A stretch of DNA of 21,181 bases from HXMU1420-2 sp040830545 (GCA_040830545.1 JBFOMB010000062.1:1-21181); one strand, 5' to 3'. Positions 6,134 to 14,770 are shown, counted from the first letter of the stretch. Made by a program: numbers and translations. The notes: generated by a model from the sequence alone, not told the origin.

Positions 6134-8551
6134 TCAAGCCGTTTCCATAGGGTCGAGGCCTGCGTCCTGCATCAATGCGCGGGCTTCTTCGGCCAACAAC
6201 CGCTCTTCTGCCGCGCCCTTGACCGGGACCTTGCCCATTTCCAGGAACAGCGGCGCGGCCAGCGGCGTGACCCGGTCCACCTGCACATGGTCGATGCGAG
6301 GGCCGATGCGGTCCAGCATCTCCTCGACCCGGCCAAAATCGACCAAACCGCGCATGGCCTCGGTCCGGGTGATCTGCATCATCAGATGGTCGGGATCATA
6401 TTTGTGGAGCGTGTCGTAAAGGATGTCCGACGAAAACGTCGTCTGTCGTCCAGATTTGCGGGCGGTGGGCGAATTGCGTTCGATCAATCCGGCGATCGTG
6501 GCAGAGGTACGAAAGGTTCGCTTCATCACCGCGTTGCCGGACAACCATCGGTCCAGCCCATCGCGCAAGGCGCCGCGGTCAAACAGGGGGGCAGGGTCGA
6601 TCACCCGATCCAGACCCCAGATCAGCGTTGCGTAATCCGTCGCCACAAAGCCCAGCGGATTCAGCCCCATCTCCTCCAACCGTTTGGTCAGCAGCAGACC
6701 CAGCGTTTGCTGCGCGTTGCGCCCGGCGAACCCATAGACGCAGGTGTGCTGTCGTGTGTCCCAAGGGAAGCTTTCGATCATCAGCCGCCCGGTTTGCGGC
6801 AGTTGCGAAATCTCGCGCTGTAGGGTCAGCCATTCGGCAGTGTGCGCGGGCAGTTCGGGCCATGCGGCTTGCCGGAACATGCGAAGGATGCGCGCGCTGA
6901 GTTGGGTGGAGGTGGCGAATTTGGTGCCGGAAAACACGGCAATCTTGGGTTTCTTGGTGGCGTTTGGCGAAACCTCGACCACCATATCGCGCAGGCCTTC
7001 GTATCGGACGACCTGCCCGCCAATCAGGAACGTGTCGCCGGGGGTGAGGGAGGCGGCAAATGCCTCTTCAACCTCGCCCAGGGGTTTGCCGCCCCGGTTC
7101 CGGCGGTAGCGTACCTTGACCAGATCGGCGTCCTGAATCGTGCCGATGTTCATGCGGATGCGTTGGGCGGCGCGGGGGTCACGCAGTTCCCACAAGCCAT
7201 CCGGCCTTTGTCGTAGCCTTTGCCATTGATCATAGGCCCGTAGCGCGTAGCCGCCGGTTGCGCAGAATTCCAGACAGTCATCAAATGCCGCGCGATCTAG
7301 TGTCGAATAAGCTCCAGCCGTGCTGACCTGATCGAAGACCTGATCCGCATCGAACGGTCCGGAAGCCGCGACGATCAGCAGATGCTGGCACAAGACATCC
7401 AGTGGCCCCGGTCCCCGTGGATCGCCGTCCAGTTCACCCTCGCGTGCGGCTTCCAATGCGGCGACGCATTCGACCACTTCGAACCGGTTTGCCGGCACCA
7501 ACAGCGCCTTTGACGGGGCATTGTATCGGTGATTGGCCCGCCCGATCCGTTGTACCAGCCGTTTCACGTTCTTTGGTGCGCCGACCTGGATGATCAGGTC
7601 CACATCACCCCAGTCGATTCCCAGATCCAAAGTCCCGGTACAGACAATCGCCCGCAGATCGCCGCGCACCATCGCGGCCTCAACCTTTAGCCGTTGATCT
7701 TTTTCCAGACTGCCGTGATGGATCGCGATAGGCAGCGTATCGGTGTTGGCAAGCCACAGGTTGCGAAAGAAAATCTCTGCCTGCGCGCGAGTGTTGTGGA
7801 AGATCAGCGTGGTGCGATGTTGATGGACCTGTTCCAGCACCGCCGGGATCGCGTAGGCCGCGCCGCCACCGGACCAGGGCGGTTTTTCCTCGGTCTCCAG
7901 CATGCGAATATCCGCCGCTGGACCGGGATCCGCCGTCAGGATGTTGCAGTGATCCGGGGCACGGGCCAGAAGGTGTGCCAGGGCAGGCGGGTCCTCGACA
8001 GTGGCGGAAAGCCCCACGCGCCGCAGGTTCGAACACATCGCCTGCAACCGGGTCAACGCCAGCATCAGTTGATCGCCTCGCTTGCTTTCGGCGAGCGCAT
8101 GGATTTCGTCGACAATAATGCGGCTCAGCCCCGCAAACATGCGTGGCGCGTCTTCGTAAGACACCAGCAAGGCCAGGCTTTCGGGGGTGGTCAGCAGGAT
8201 ATGCGGTGGGTCGGCGCGCTGGGACTTTTTGCGCGTGGCAGACGTGTCGCCAGTACGATCCTCGATCCGGATGGGCAGGGCCATTTCCTCGACCGGGGTG
8301 CGCAGGTTGCGTTTGATGTCAGCTGCCAGCGCTTTCAGCGGTGAGACATAGAGCGTGTGCAGACCCTGATGTGTGCCGTCCGCGAGTTCCACCAATGACG
8401 GCAGGAACCCGGCCAGCGTTTTACCGCCGCCGGTTGGGGCGATCAAAAGCGTGGCAGGATCGGCCGCCCGGTCCAACATGTCGCGCTGGTGCGGGTGGAT
8501 CGACCATCCTTTGGTTGCGAACCATTTATCAAAGGCGTCGGGCAGGGGCAT
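6134..8551 (-). CDS. Ligase-associated DNA damage response DEXH-box helicase (Lhr type)
   Basis: An 805-residue superfamily 2 helicase. Counting from the ATG at 8551, Walker A (APTGGGKT) is at 38-45, motif Ib (TTPESL) at 121-126 and the DEIH box at 148-151. The second RecA-like domain (IVCTGTLDLGIDWGDVD and QRIGRANHR) and the Lhr-specific C-terminal region follow. The length is normal for the ligase-associated Lhr subfamily. It would unwind DNA or DNA/RNA in the cytosol, together with PdeM immediately downstream. In-frame alternatives are ATG 8563 and TTG 8575. None has a recognisable Shine-Dalgarno sequence, and 8551 was chosen because MPLPDAFDKWF fits the family's usual N-terminus. The region just upstream is a pair of perfect palindromes. 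The partner ligase and exonuclease genes are not in the window. Confidence 0.92.
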   Translation of the reverse strand: MPLPDAFDKWFATKGWSIHPHQRDMLDRAADPATLLIAPTGGGKTLAGFLPSLVELADGTHQGLHTLYVSPLKALAADIKRNLRTPVEEMALPIRIEDRTGDTSATRKKSQRADPPHILLTTPESLALLVSYEDAPRMFAGLSRIIVDEIHALAESKRGDQLMLALTRLQAMCSNLRRVGLSATVEDPPALAHLLARAPDHCNILTADPGPAADIRMLETEEKPPWSGGGAAYAIPAVLEQVHQHRTTLIFHNTRAQAEIFFRNLWLANTDTLPIAIHHGSLEKDQRLKVEAAMVRGDLRAIVCTGTLDLGIDWGDVDLIIQVGAPKNVKRLVQRIGRANHRYNAPSKALLVPANRFEVVECVAALEAAREGELDGDPRGPGPLDVLCQHLLIVAASGPFDADQVFDQVSTAGAYSTLDRAAFDDCLEFCATGGYALRAYDQWQRLRQRPDGLWELRDPRAAQRIRMNIGTIQDADLVKVRYRRNRGGKPLGEVEEAFAASLTPGDTFLIGGQVVRYEGLRDMVVEVSPNATKKPKIAVFSGTKFATSTQLSARILRMFRQAAWPELPAHTAEWLTLQREISQLPQTGRLMIESFPWDTRQHTCVYGFAGRNAQQTLGLLLTKRLEEMGLNPLGFVATDYATLIWGLDRVIDPAPLFDRGALRDGLDRWLSGNAVMKRTFRTSATIAGLIERNSPTARKSGRQTTFSSDILYDTLHKYDPDHLMMQITRTEAMRGLVDFGRVEEMLDRIGPRIDHVQVDRVTPLAAPLFLEMGKVPVKGAAEERLLAEEARALMQDAGLDPMETA

Positions 8552-8571
8552 GAGGGTGAACATAACGCGAA

Positions 8572-8595
8572 CCAAAACTTTTGGAAAAGTTTTGG
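8572..8595. repeat. Perfect A+T-rich palindrome before the helicase gene
   Basis: Eleven-base arms CCAAAACTTTT and AAAAGTTTTGG pair perfectly around GG. It abuts a second palindrome at 8596-8618 with no spacer. It lies between the oxidoreductase stop (8629) and the helicase starts; the alternative TTG start at 8575 is inside it. Its role could be a 3' end signal for the oxidoreductase mRNA or a dispersed repeat unit. Confidence 0.75.
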
Positions 8596-8618
8596 CAAAT
8601 TTCTTTCAAAGAAATTTG
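8596..8618. repeat. Second perfect palindrome, adjoining the first
   Basis: Eleven-base arms CAAATTTCTTT and AAAGAAATTTG pair perfectly around a single C. It begins the base after the palindrome at 8572-8595 and ends 10 bases from the oxidoreductase stop codon. The composition is far more A+T-rich than the surrounding genes. Confidence 0.75.
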
Positions 8619-8628
8619 TGCCCTGTGA

Positions 8629-9426
8629 TCAGCGGGATGAAAGCTGTCGGATCACGTTTCGTATGCTGAGGGGCAGGGAGGTATCAGCGCCCTCTGGTGC
8701 AGCGTCAAGCGCGCTGTCGATGTCCTTGGTCAGGATACCGATGGTGTTGTCATCCTCGTACCCGTCGCGGGCAAATTCGATCTGATTGAAGCCGGACGCA
8801 AACCAGTTCTGGCCGGAAGATGTGCCGATCAGGTTCAATAACTTGGCTTCGTCGACTCCTGCCGCGTCGGCCCATTCCAGCACCAGCCGTGTCATCGCCG
8901 TGTGCGAGGCGGCCAGAAGGTTGTTCAACACCTTGGCCTGCATGCCCGATCCATATGCGCCCATGTGGTGAAAATGGTGCCCCATCGCGTCCAGCATGGG
9001 TTGCGTTTGCGCCAAATCTTGTTCGGACCCGCCCAGCATGAAGGACAAACGTGCCTCTTCCGCCGCGACCTGCGCGCCGGACATTGGGGCGTCGATCAGG
9101 CTGATGTGGTCCGGGACTCGATCCCGTAGCGTCAGCACATATCGCGGTGACAGGGTGGAACAGACCAGAATGCGTTGCAGCCCAGGCGCGGATGCAAACC
9201 CTTGCGCGTCGAACAGTACATCCTCCGTCTGCGGGATGTCGCGGACAACGGTTATGAGTGTGTCGAGGTTTCGCGCGAACAGGTCCGGATCATTGCCCAC
9301 GATTCCAGCATGTTCGCCAAACTCGGACGAGGGCCGCAAATCAAACCCAACGGCATCAAACCCGGCGCGGCGCAGGGCCACCAGCATTGGCAGCCCCATG
9401 CGCCCACACCCGGCGACTCCGATCAT
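8629..9426 (-). CDS. NAD(P)-binding oxidoreductase, 6-phosphogluconate/3-hydroxyisobutyrate dehydrogenase family
   Basis: A 265-residue beta-hydroxyacid dehydrogenase-like protein. The Rossmann dinucleotide motif is GCGRMG at 6-11. The substrate-binding signature is DAPMSGA at 112-118, and the catalytic lysine is K165 in GMQAKVLNN. The family oxidises 3-hydroxy acids such as 3-hydroxyisobutyrate, tartronate semialdehyde or related compounds; the substrate here cannot be told. It is somewhat shorter than the usual 290-300 residues, mainly at the C-terminus. Its ATG at 9426 overlaps the stop of the upstream AAA+ ATPase in an ATGA, which implies translational coupling. It is cytosolic. The neighbouring Tad locus does not obviously explain its presence. 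Confidence 0.85.
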   Translation of the reverse strand: MIGVAGCGRMGLPMLVALRRAGFDAVGFDLRPSSEFGEHAGIVGNDPDLFARNLDTLITVVRDIPQTEDVLFDAQGFASAPGLQRILVCSTLSPRYVLTLRDRVPDHISLIDAPMSGAQVAAEEARLSFMLGGSEQDLAQTQPMLDAMGHHFHHMGAYGSGMQAKVLNNLLAASHTAMTRLVLEWADAAGVDEAKLLNLIGTSSGQNWFASGFNQIEFARDGYEDDNTIGILTKDIDSALDAAPEGADTSLPLSIRNVIRQLSSR

Positions 9427-10730
9427 TTCACGATTTTCTCATCCTTGACGAACATGTTCGCCCAGGCCCGGTCGATCAGCTCTGGGTTCATCTGATATGG
9501 AATGCCCTCGAATTCGCAGATTGAAATCATCTGGTCGATCAGGAACACCGGCTGATAGTTCGCGTAGACATTGTTGATGGTCGGATATTTGACCTTAAGC
9601 AGGTGCACCAAGGCACCTTCGTCCAGCGGCATGCCCTTTTTGCGCGCGACCAGAGCGAAGATTTTCAGGAAGTTTTCCTGGTTCGGTCCGTCAATTTTGA
9701 TCTTGAAGAAGATCCGGCGCAGGGCGGCCTGGTCGAAAATCTCGTTCGGGTGGAAATTGGTGGAGAAGATGACAAGCGTGTCAAACGGCACCTCGAATTT
9801 CTCACCAGATTGCAAGCCCAGAATGTCCTTGGATTCCTCCAGCGGAACGATCCAGCGGTTGATCAGCGCCTGAGGCGGTTCCGCCTGACGGCCAAGGTCG
9901 TCCACGATGAAGATGCCGCCGGTGGATTTCAGCTGCAACGGGGCCTGATAGGTCCGCGCCGTCGGGTTGTAGACGAGGTCCAGCATGCTGAGCGACAGTT
10001 CACCACCGGTGATCACCGTCGGGCGTTCACACAGGACATAGCGGCTGTCAAAACCTTTGGACCGACGCAACTGGGTAGGCGCGTCCGCCTGAATTTCCAC
10101 GGCGCTGTGCACGATGGGATCATAGACGGTGATCACCTGACCCGAATACTCGATGGCGCGGGGCACATAGATCTGATCGCCCAAGGCATCGCGAATCCCG
10201 TTGGAGATCGAGGATTTTCCGTTCCCCGGAGGGCCATACATCAGGATAGACCGGCCAGCGCTGACTGCTGGTCCCAATTGCCCAAGCAAATCATCTGGCA
10301 GAATCAGGTGCCCCATGGCGTTGGTCAATTGATCGCGCGTGACCTGCAGGTTGCGCACCGACTGACGCTCGACCTGCTCGCGGTAAATTTCCAGCGGGAC
10401 GGGCATTGCGCCGAAGTATTCGGACTGGGACAGCGCATCGAGCGCGCGGGCCTTACCCGCGTCGGTCAGTTGATAGCCCATTTCATTGCCGTTGTTGGCG
10501 TTGAGCGTACCGGTCGCTTCCAGCAGCTTCTGCTCGCGGGCCATGTCGATGATTTCTTGCGTCACTGGGATTGGAAGGCAGATTGCGGCGGACACGTCGC
10601 TGACCATGTCGACATTCTTGCGGAACATCGTTTTCAACAGGATGTCGCGCACCATGACGATCGGCAGTTGCAGTTCGTCCAGTCGGCGGGGTGACGGCGG
10701 GGCCATCACGTTGGAGGATTGCATATTCAT
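9423..10730 (-). CDS. AAA+ ATPase of unknown function next to the Tad locus
   Basis: A 435-residue protein. The N-terminal 110 residues look like a winged-helix module (MGYQLTDAGKARALDAL near 84-100). A single AAA+ domain follows: Walker A GPPGNGKSS at 166-174, Walker B IFIVDDLG at 273-280, sensor-1 asparagine in FSTN at 322-325, and a candidate arginine finger in ALRRIFF at 336-342. A helical C-terminus ends the protein. No transmembrane segment is present, so it should be cytosolic. ATPases of this look are found near Tad genes in alphaproteobacteria, but to my knowledge their task is not established. The start is taken at ATG 10730; an in-frame ATG at 10724 is equally possible, and neither has a strong ribosome site. 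The gene is 108 bases downstream of the prepilin peptidase and overlaps the oxidoreductase start by four bases. Confidence 0.85.
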   Translation of the reverse strand: MNMQSSNVMAPPSPRRLDELQLPIVMVRDILLKTMFRKNVDMVSDVSAAICLPIPVTQEIIDMAREQKLLEATGTLNANNGNEMGYQLTDAGKARALDALSQSEYFGAMPVPLEIYREQVERQSVRNLQVTRDQLTNAMGHLILPDDLLGQLGPAVSAGRSILMYGPPGNGKSSISNGIRDALGDQIYVPRAIEYSGQVITVYDPIVHSAVEIQADAPTQLRRSKGFDSRYVLCERPTVITGGELSLSMLDLVYNPTARTYQAPLQLKSTGGIFIVDDLGRQAEPPQALINRWIVPLEESKDILGLQSGEKFEVPFDTLVIFSTNFHPNEIFDQAALRRIFFKIKIDGPNQENFLKIFALVARKKGMPLDEGALVHLLKVKYPTINNVYANYQPVFLIDQMISICEFEGIPYQMNPELIDRAWANMFVKDEKIVK

Positions 10731-10838
10731 GATCTGAACCCGGCTCGTTTAACGGTTTCTGGTTGCGCGTAGGGATAGCGGGCGAAACGGGCGAATTTAC
10801 GGCGAAGCGCCGGGAAAGACAGTAAAATCCCGTGCGTT

Positions 10839-11333
10839 TCAGCTGCCATAAACTGCGCCCATGATCAGGTAGATGCCCAATGTGCCACCCAGCGACAGAC
10901 CCATCGGGAAATCCCAGCCCTTGTCCCAGCTTTCCCATCCCGGTGCGATGCGCCGTAGCGGAGTGTATGTGGCCAGACGATGTGTGGCGAAAGCGGCCAG
11001 CAAATTGGCGGCAAAGATAATGAAAAGCAGGCGCAGGTCGCCGACCGCAATGTAGGGCGCCGCTGCGGCTGCGAATTTCGCATCACCTGCGCCGACGGCA
11101 CCAGCCGCGTTCAGAACGATGCCGACAACGAGGACGCCAACCAATTGCAGCAATCGTCCGCCATATTCCCCAAACGGCATTACAAACGGACCGATCACCA
11201 CAAAGACCAGTGCCAGTACGATCACAGCCTGGTTTGTGATGCGCATTTCCCGCATGTCGGTGAATGCGACGTAGAAACAGATCGGCAGCACAAATGGTAG
11301 GAACCACAGCGCAGAGAGCGAGCTGATCGCCAT
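10839..11333 (-). CDS. cpaA: Prepilin peptidase CpaA/TadV
   Basis: A 164-residue integral membrane aspartic protease of family A24. It cleaves the leader from Flp prepilin and pseudopilins at the cytoplasmic face of the inner membrane. The two catalytic aspartates are D26 (FTDMREMRI) and D84 in the GAGDAK motif. About five hydrophobic segments span the chain (roughly 7-25, 35-53, 62-80, 95-115 and 143-162). It lacks the N-methylase domain of the larger PilD type, as is normal for the Tad form. The ATG at 11333 follows the TPR gene stop by 11 bases with AAGGGCAG upstream, so it is cotranscribed as the last obvious Tad gene of the run. Confidence 0.92.
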   Translation of the reverse strand: MAISSLSALWFLPFVLPICFYVAFTDMREMRITNQAVIVLALVFVVIGPFVMPFGEYGGRLLQLVGVLVVGIVLNAAGAVGAGDAKFAAAAAPYIAVGDLRLLFIIFAANLLAAFATHRLATYTPLRRIAPGWESWDKGWDFPMGLSLGGTLGIYLIMGAVYGS

Positions 11334-11344
11334 ATCGGCTGCCC

Positions 11345-12193
11345 TTAGGCCTCCAGCGCGCGCAATGCGCGAACCGCTTCCTCGAAATGCTGCGGATGCG
11401 TGTCAATGGATTCGCGCAGCAGAGTTTTGCCGGTTTCGATATCGTTCTGCTTGATCGCTGAAAGCGCCATTGTATGCAGCAACTGGGCCCGTTCAACCTG
11501 ATCCATCGGGATCACAGGCAAAGTGTACTTGCGTTGCGCGCCGCGGGCGAGGATCAGATTGTTTTTAGCAGTGAACAGGCTTTCGTCCTGACGAACCGCT
11601 TCGCCAAACAACCGCTCGGCCTCGGCAAAATCGCCACGGGTCAGCTTGGAGTAGCCCCAATTGTTCATGACTCCGGCAGGTCGTGTCGTCAGGCCAACGG
11701 CCGTTTCGTAAAAGCTGTCCGCGCTAGACCATTCCTTGTTGGCATCCGCGATCATCGCTTCCAGCCGGTAGCGTTTGAACGTTTCGTGCGTTGGCGGTAC
11801 TGAGTCGAGCGTTTTTTCTGCCTCGGTCCAGTCGCCGTTGCGGATGAGAGCGTCAGCAAAATCCACCCGGTCGGTGTTTGTCACCTCATCCATCGACATG
11901 AGCTTGCGCCAGGCTGCAACCGCCTCTGGATTGCGTCGCGCCCGCACCAGTGATTTCGCCAGCCCGCGTTGCAGATCGACCCGGTCGGGGTTGTCTTGGG
12001 ATGCGTCCTTGAAGTAGTTGACCGCTTCGTTCGGGTCAGCAACCGTCAGCATCACGTCGTTGAGGTTACTTTCGTCAACGACATTGACCTCCTGAAAGGC
12101 TTTTTCCACGAACTCTTCGGGCGACTCTTTTGCACACGACGCCAGAAAAAGCGTACCAGCCAGGCACGACGAAAAAAGGGTAAGGTGGCGCAT
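11345..12193 (-). CDS. tadD: TPR lipoprotein, TadD-like
   Basis: A 282-residue protein with a lipoprotein signal: hydrophobic h-region and lipobox LASC with C20. The mature part is built of tetratricopeptide-like helices (for example YFKDASQDNPDRVDLQRGLAKSL and NNWGYSKLTRGDFAEAERLFGEAV). TadD-family lipoproteins act like pilotins in Tad secretion, helping the secretin to the outer membrane. Which of the two adjacent TPR proteins is the true TadD equivalent cannot be settled by eye; this one has the clearer lipobox. The start ATG at 12193 has AAAGGACGCAGGAAT upstream. It lies 28 bases from the preceding TPR gene and 11 bases before the prepilin peptidase. Confidence 0.82.
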   Translation of the reverse strand: MRHLTLFSSCLAGTLFLASCAKESPEEFVEKAFQEVNVVDESNLNDVMLTVADPNEAVNYFKDASQDNPDRVDLQRGLAKSLVRARRNPEAVAAWRKLMSMDEVTNTDRVDFADALIRNGDWTEAEKTLDSVPPTHETFKRYRLEAMIADANKEWSSADSFYETAVGLTTRPAGVMNNWGYSKLTRGDFAEAERLFGEAVRQDESLFTAKNNLILARGAQRKYTLPVIPMDQVERAQLLHTMALSAIKQNDIETGKTLLRESIDTHPQHFEEAVRALRALEA

Positions 12194-12221
12194 ATTCCTG
12201 CGTCCTTTACTGCTCTGCCTC

Positions 12222-12800
12222 TTAAGGTGTCGTACGGATCAGGTATTCACCGCTATTCCGTCGCACCAATTTATAATCTTCTTCTTGGGAAGCATTATTA
12301 TCAGGATTTTCAGATTTTGCGAGCGCTAAGCGCAGATTGTCGCGAATTGAGTCACTTTGGCCATTGTCGAGTGCATATGCGGTTTTGAAAACCTGACGCG
12401 CCTCGGGGGTTTGACCGGTTTCCATCAACACAACGCCCAGATTGTTCCAGGCCTCGGGGCTTTTGGGGTATTCTTCGGTGGCACGGCGCAATTGGCGTTC
12501 TGCCTGTCCCAAACGGCCCAACCCAATGTTTGATGTGCCGATGCCGATCAGGACATCCGCGGTCATGCCATTGTCCAGCGCTGCACGCGTGAAGGCATTC
12601 AACGCCAGTTCATACTCGCCAGCGTTGAGCAGATTATTGCCGACCTCTACGCTGTCCACCGCCTCGCCTTTGGGGTCGACGCCAGGCGCGAAAGGCCCCT
12701 CGGGAGGAGCCTCGGCGCACGCAGCTGCTGTTAGACACAACAGGGCTACTATGATTTTTCGGAACCTCGGGGTGGCCTCGATCACCCCAGAACGTGACAT
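12222..12800 (-). CDS. Second TPR protein of the Tad locus, probable lipoprotein
   Basis: A 192-residue protein with an N-terminal hydrophobic segment (about 15-27) ending LTAAAC, so C28 is a probable but non-ideal lipidation site (alanine instead of leucine at -3). Two to three TPR units follow, including AWNNLGVVLMETGQTPEARQ. It belongs with the TadD-like proteins and is predicted to be anchored in the periplasm. The stop of tadC and its ATG at 12800 are five bases apart, and the Shine-Dalgarno sequence (AAGA) is weak, suggesting translational coupling. The C-terminal 40 residues are charged and lack repeat character. Two consecutive TPR genes after tadC match the arrangement in related alphaproteobacterial Tad loci. 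Confidence 0.82.
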   Translation of the reverse strand: MSRSGVIEATPRFRKIIVALLCLTAAACAEAPPEGPFAPGVDPKGEAVDSVEVGNNLLNAGEYELALNAFTRAALDNGMTADVLIGIGTSNIGLGRLGQAERQLRRATEEYPKSPEAWNNLGVVLMETGQTPEARQVFKTAYALDNGQSDSIRDNLRLALAKSENPDNNASQEEDYKLVRRNSGEYLIRTTP

Positions 12801-12805
12801 TTTTC

Positions 12806-13792
12806 TTAGTTACTCATGTTACCCAGGTTCGCGATGCCCTGTGCCGAAGGACCAACAAGGATGATCAGCAGGGGCGGAACCGTCAGCATCATTGTGGCAA
12901 GCGTCATTTTGGTTGGCAACTTGTTTGCGGCCTCTTCCGCGCGCATCACACGTTTGTCACGCATTTCACTGGCATAAACGCGCAGCGCTTCGGCAATCGA
13001 GGTACCGAACGTCGCGGATTGGATCAGCACGGTCACAAAGGAAGACACGTCCTGCACACCACATCGCGTACCCATGTCCCGCAGAACGCGTTCCTTGTCT
13101 TTACCGGCCTTCATTTCATGCGCGACGATTTCCAATTCGTCCGCAAGATCCGGGTAAGAAGCGCGCATTTCCGAAGACACACGGACAATCGACTGATCCA
13201 GCGACTGACCGGCCTCAACACAGACCAGCAACATATCGAGTGCGTCAGGAAAGGCGCGCGTGATGTTCTCCTTGCGTGTCTCAACCCGGCGCGTCACCCA
13301 GTATTTGGGCAGCATGTAGCCCGCACCGCCCGGACCCAGCACGTAGTAGGCGAGTGTCTTGGCGTCCATTGCGGCTTCGGAACTGGATTGGGTCAGCATC
13401 AGGTAGGCGAACCCACCAACGAGGCCCAGAATACCCAGCACGAACTGCGCAAAATGGAACATCCGCACGGCGTCTTTGGACTGGTACCCGGCTTGACGCA
13501 GCTTCAACTGGATCGCGGACAGTTCGTCTTCGTCCTTGGGTTCCAGGAAGGTCGCAAACTTCTCCAGCTGCTCGTTCCGGCCCGCCTGACGCAAGCGTTC
13601 CTTTTTCGGCTTTTCCTTTTTTGGCTCTTCCGTACTGCGCTTGAGCTTTTTCATCGGGTCTTCGGGCTGGTTCAGCAGCATTGGGATAGTGAGCAGGATC
13701 ATGAACAGACCCAGCACTCCCACTGCGATCAGTGGCCCGAATTCACCAAGTGAGCCGGTGAGGACGTCGTTGAGTTGTTGAAGAATACCCAT
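12806..13792 (-). CDS. tadC: Tad inner-membrane platform protein TadC
   Basis: A 328-residue type II secretion F-domain protein. A membrane segment near 20-40 precedes a lysine-rich cytoplasmic stretch (47-66), a second hydrophobic region at 112-134 and another near 147-161. The F domain (about 178-300) contains FPDALDMLLVCVEAGQSLDQ, and the C-terminus has a membrane helix at about 299-318. With TadB it forms the inner-membrane platform that the TadA ATPase drives to polymerise pilin. Order and size fit TadC, which follows TadB. The ATG at 13792 has GGCGGA upstream, nine bases after the tadB stop, within one transcript. Confidence 0.92.
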   Translation of the reverse strand: MGILQQLNDVLTGSLGEFGPLIAVGVLGLFMILLTIPMLLNQPEDPMKKLKRSTEEPKKEKPKKERLRQAGRNEQLEKFATFLEPKDEDELSAIQLKLRQAGYQSKDAVRMFHFAQFVLGILGLVGGFAYLMLTQSSSEAAMDAKTLAYYVLGPGGAGYMLPKYWVTRRVETRKENITRAFPDALDMLLVCVEAGQSLDQSIVRVSSEMRASYPDLADELEIVAHEMKAGKDKERVLRDMGTRCGVQDVSSFVTVLIQSATFGTSIAEALRVYASEMRDKRVMRAEEAANKLPTKMTLATMMLTVPPLLIILVGPSAQGIANLGNMSN

Positions 13793-13801
13793 CTGTCCGC
13801 C

Positions 13802-14770
13802 TCACACTTTGATGTTCGTGAGCACGCGCATCACGAAGAGGTTGATGCCCAGCAGAATGCCCACAATGAAACAGGCCGGGATGAAGTAGGGGTGATCCAT
13901 CACTTCGTCATAGTAGTGGGGATCCTTGGCCAGCGTCCCGATCAGGCAGAGCAGGGGGAAAGCTGACAGGAACTTGCCCGACCACTGTGCCTCGGCGGTG
14001 ATCGCCTTGACCCGGCGGAACAGGCGGAACCGGGCGCGGATCACCTTGGCCAGACCGGCCAGGATTTCTGCAAGGTTACCACCGGATTGCTGCTGAATGG
14101 TCACGGCAACCGAAAGGAAGCGCAAATCCTGCATGTCCAAACGTTCGGCCATTTCCTTGAGCGCGTCACCAACATCGCGGCCATAGGAACATTCATCTGC
14201 AATGATGCCCATTTCGGTGGCCAGCGGATCCTCGATTTCCTTGGCAACGATTTGCACAGCGGAAGAAAATGGATGCCCGACCCGCAGGGACCGACCCATC
14301 AGTTCGACGGCATCCGGCAATTGCTCTTCAAGCATGCCCATGCGAGTCTTGGCCTTCTTGTTGACCCAGAAATAGACGCCGCCAACCCCGATAAAGACCG
14401 AGATCGCCGCGCGCAGGGCAGGACCCGTGCTGGTCCCGATGCTGAGCCCGACAAAGGCAAAGACAGCTAGACCAGCCATAAGCATGATCAACTGTTGCGG
14501 TGTAAACGCGATTGCAGCCTTCTGCGCCTTTTCCGCCAAGAGTGAATACAGCGGAATGGACTGCGATTTCATGTGCTGCTGCATTTCCTTGCGGAGTTGC
14601 TCCAGCACCTGCTCGCGGTTGCCGCCTTTGTCCAGCATCTCCAGCCGGCGGTTGACCCGGTTCTGGAGGCTGATGGATTTGCCAAAGGCGACCAGATAGA
14701 TGCCTTCGACCAGGACGATGACTCCGACAAAAATCAGGCCATAGATTAGTGGTTCTGCGGAAAGTTCCAT
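13802..14770 (-). CDS. tadB: Tad inner-membrane platform protein TadB
   Basis: A 322-residue type II secretion F-domain protein. There is an N-terminal membrane helix (8-28), a basic cytoplasmic region, two further helices (about 92-112 and 118-136), the F domain (about 150-275, with LPDAVELMGRSLRVGHPF and QQSGGNLAEILAGLAKVIR), and a C-terminal membrane helix near 290-312. It partners TadC as the pilus assembly platform. The start ATG shares one base with the tadA stop (TAATG at 14770), a classical coupled junction implying matched output of ATPase and platform. Confidence 0.92.
   Translation of the reverse strand: MELSAEPLIYGLIFVGVIVLVEGIYLVAFGKSISLQNRVNRRLEMLDKGGNREQVLEQLRKEMQQHMKSQSIPLYSLLAEKAQKAAIAFTPQQLIMLMAGLAVFAFVGLSIGTSTGPALRAAISVFIGVGGVYFWVNKKAKTRMGMLEEQLPDAVELMGRSLRVGHPFSSAVQIVAKEIEDPLATEMGIIADECSYGRDVGDALKEMAERLDMQDLRFLSVAVTIQQQSGGNLAEILAGLAKVIRARFRLFRRVKAITAEAQWSGKFLSAFPLLCLIGTLAKDPHYYDEVMDHPYFIPACFIVGILLGINLFVMRVLTNIKV

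Noticed and set aside
9603..10694. Long plus-strand frame opposite the AAA+ ATPase
   Set aside because: It is a mirror of the ATPase reading frame, with no ribosome site and no recognisable domain. The same applies to the long frame 12794-13753 opposite tadC.
10731..10838. Possible terminator (CGGCG-AAG-CGCCG at 10800-10812) and a TTAAC half-site before the AAA+ ATPase
   Set aside because: The stem is only five base pairs without a T-run, and a single TTAAC is too common to call a CtrA site; no TTAA-N7-TTAA pair was found in the gaps examined.
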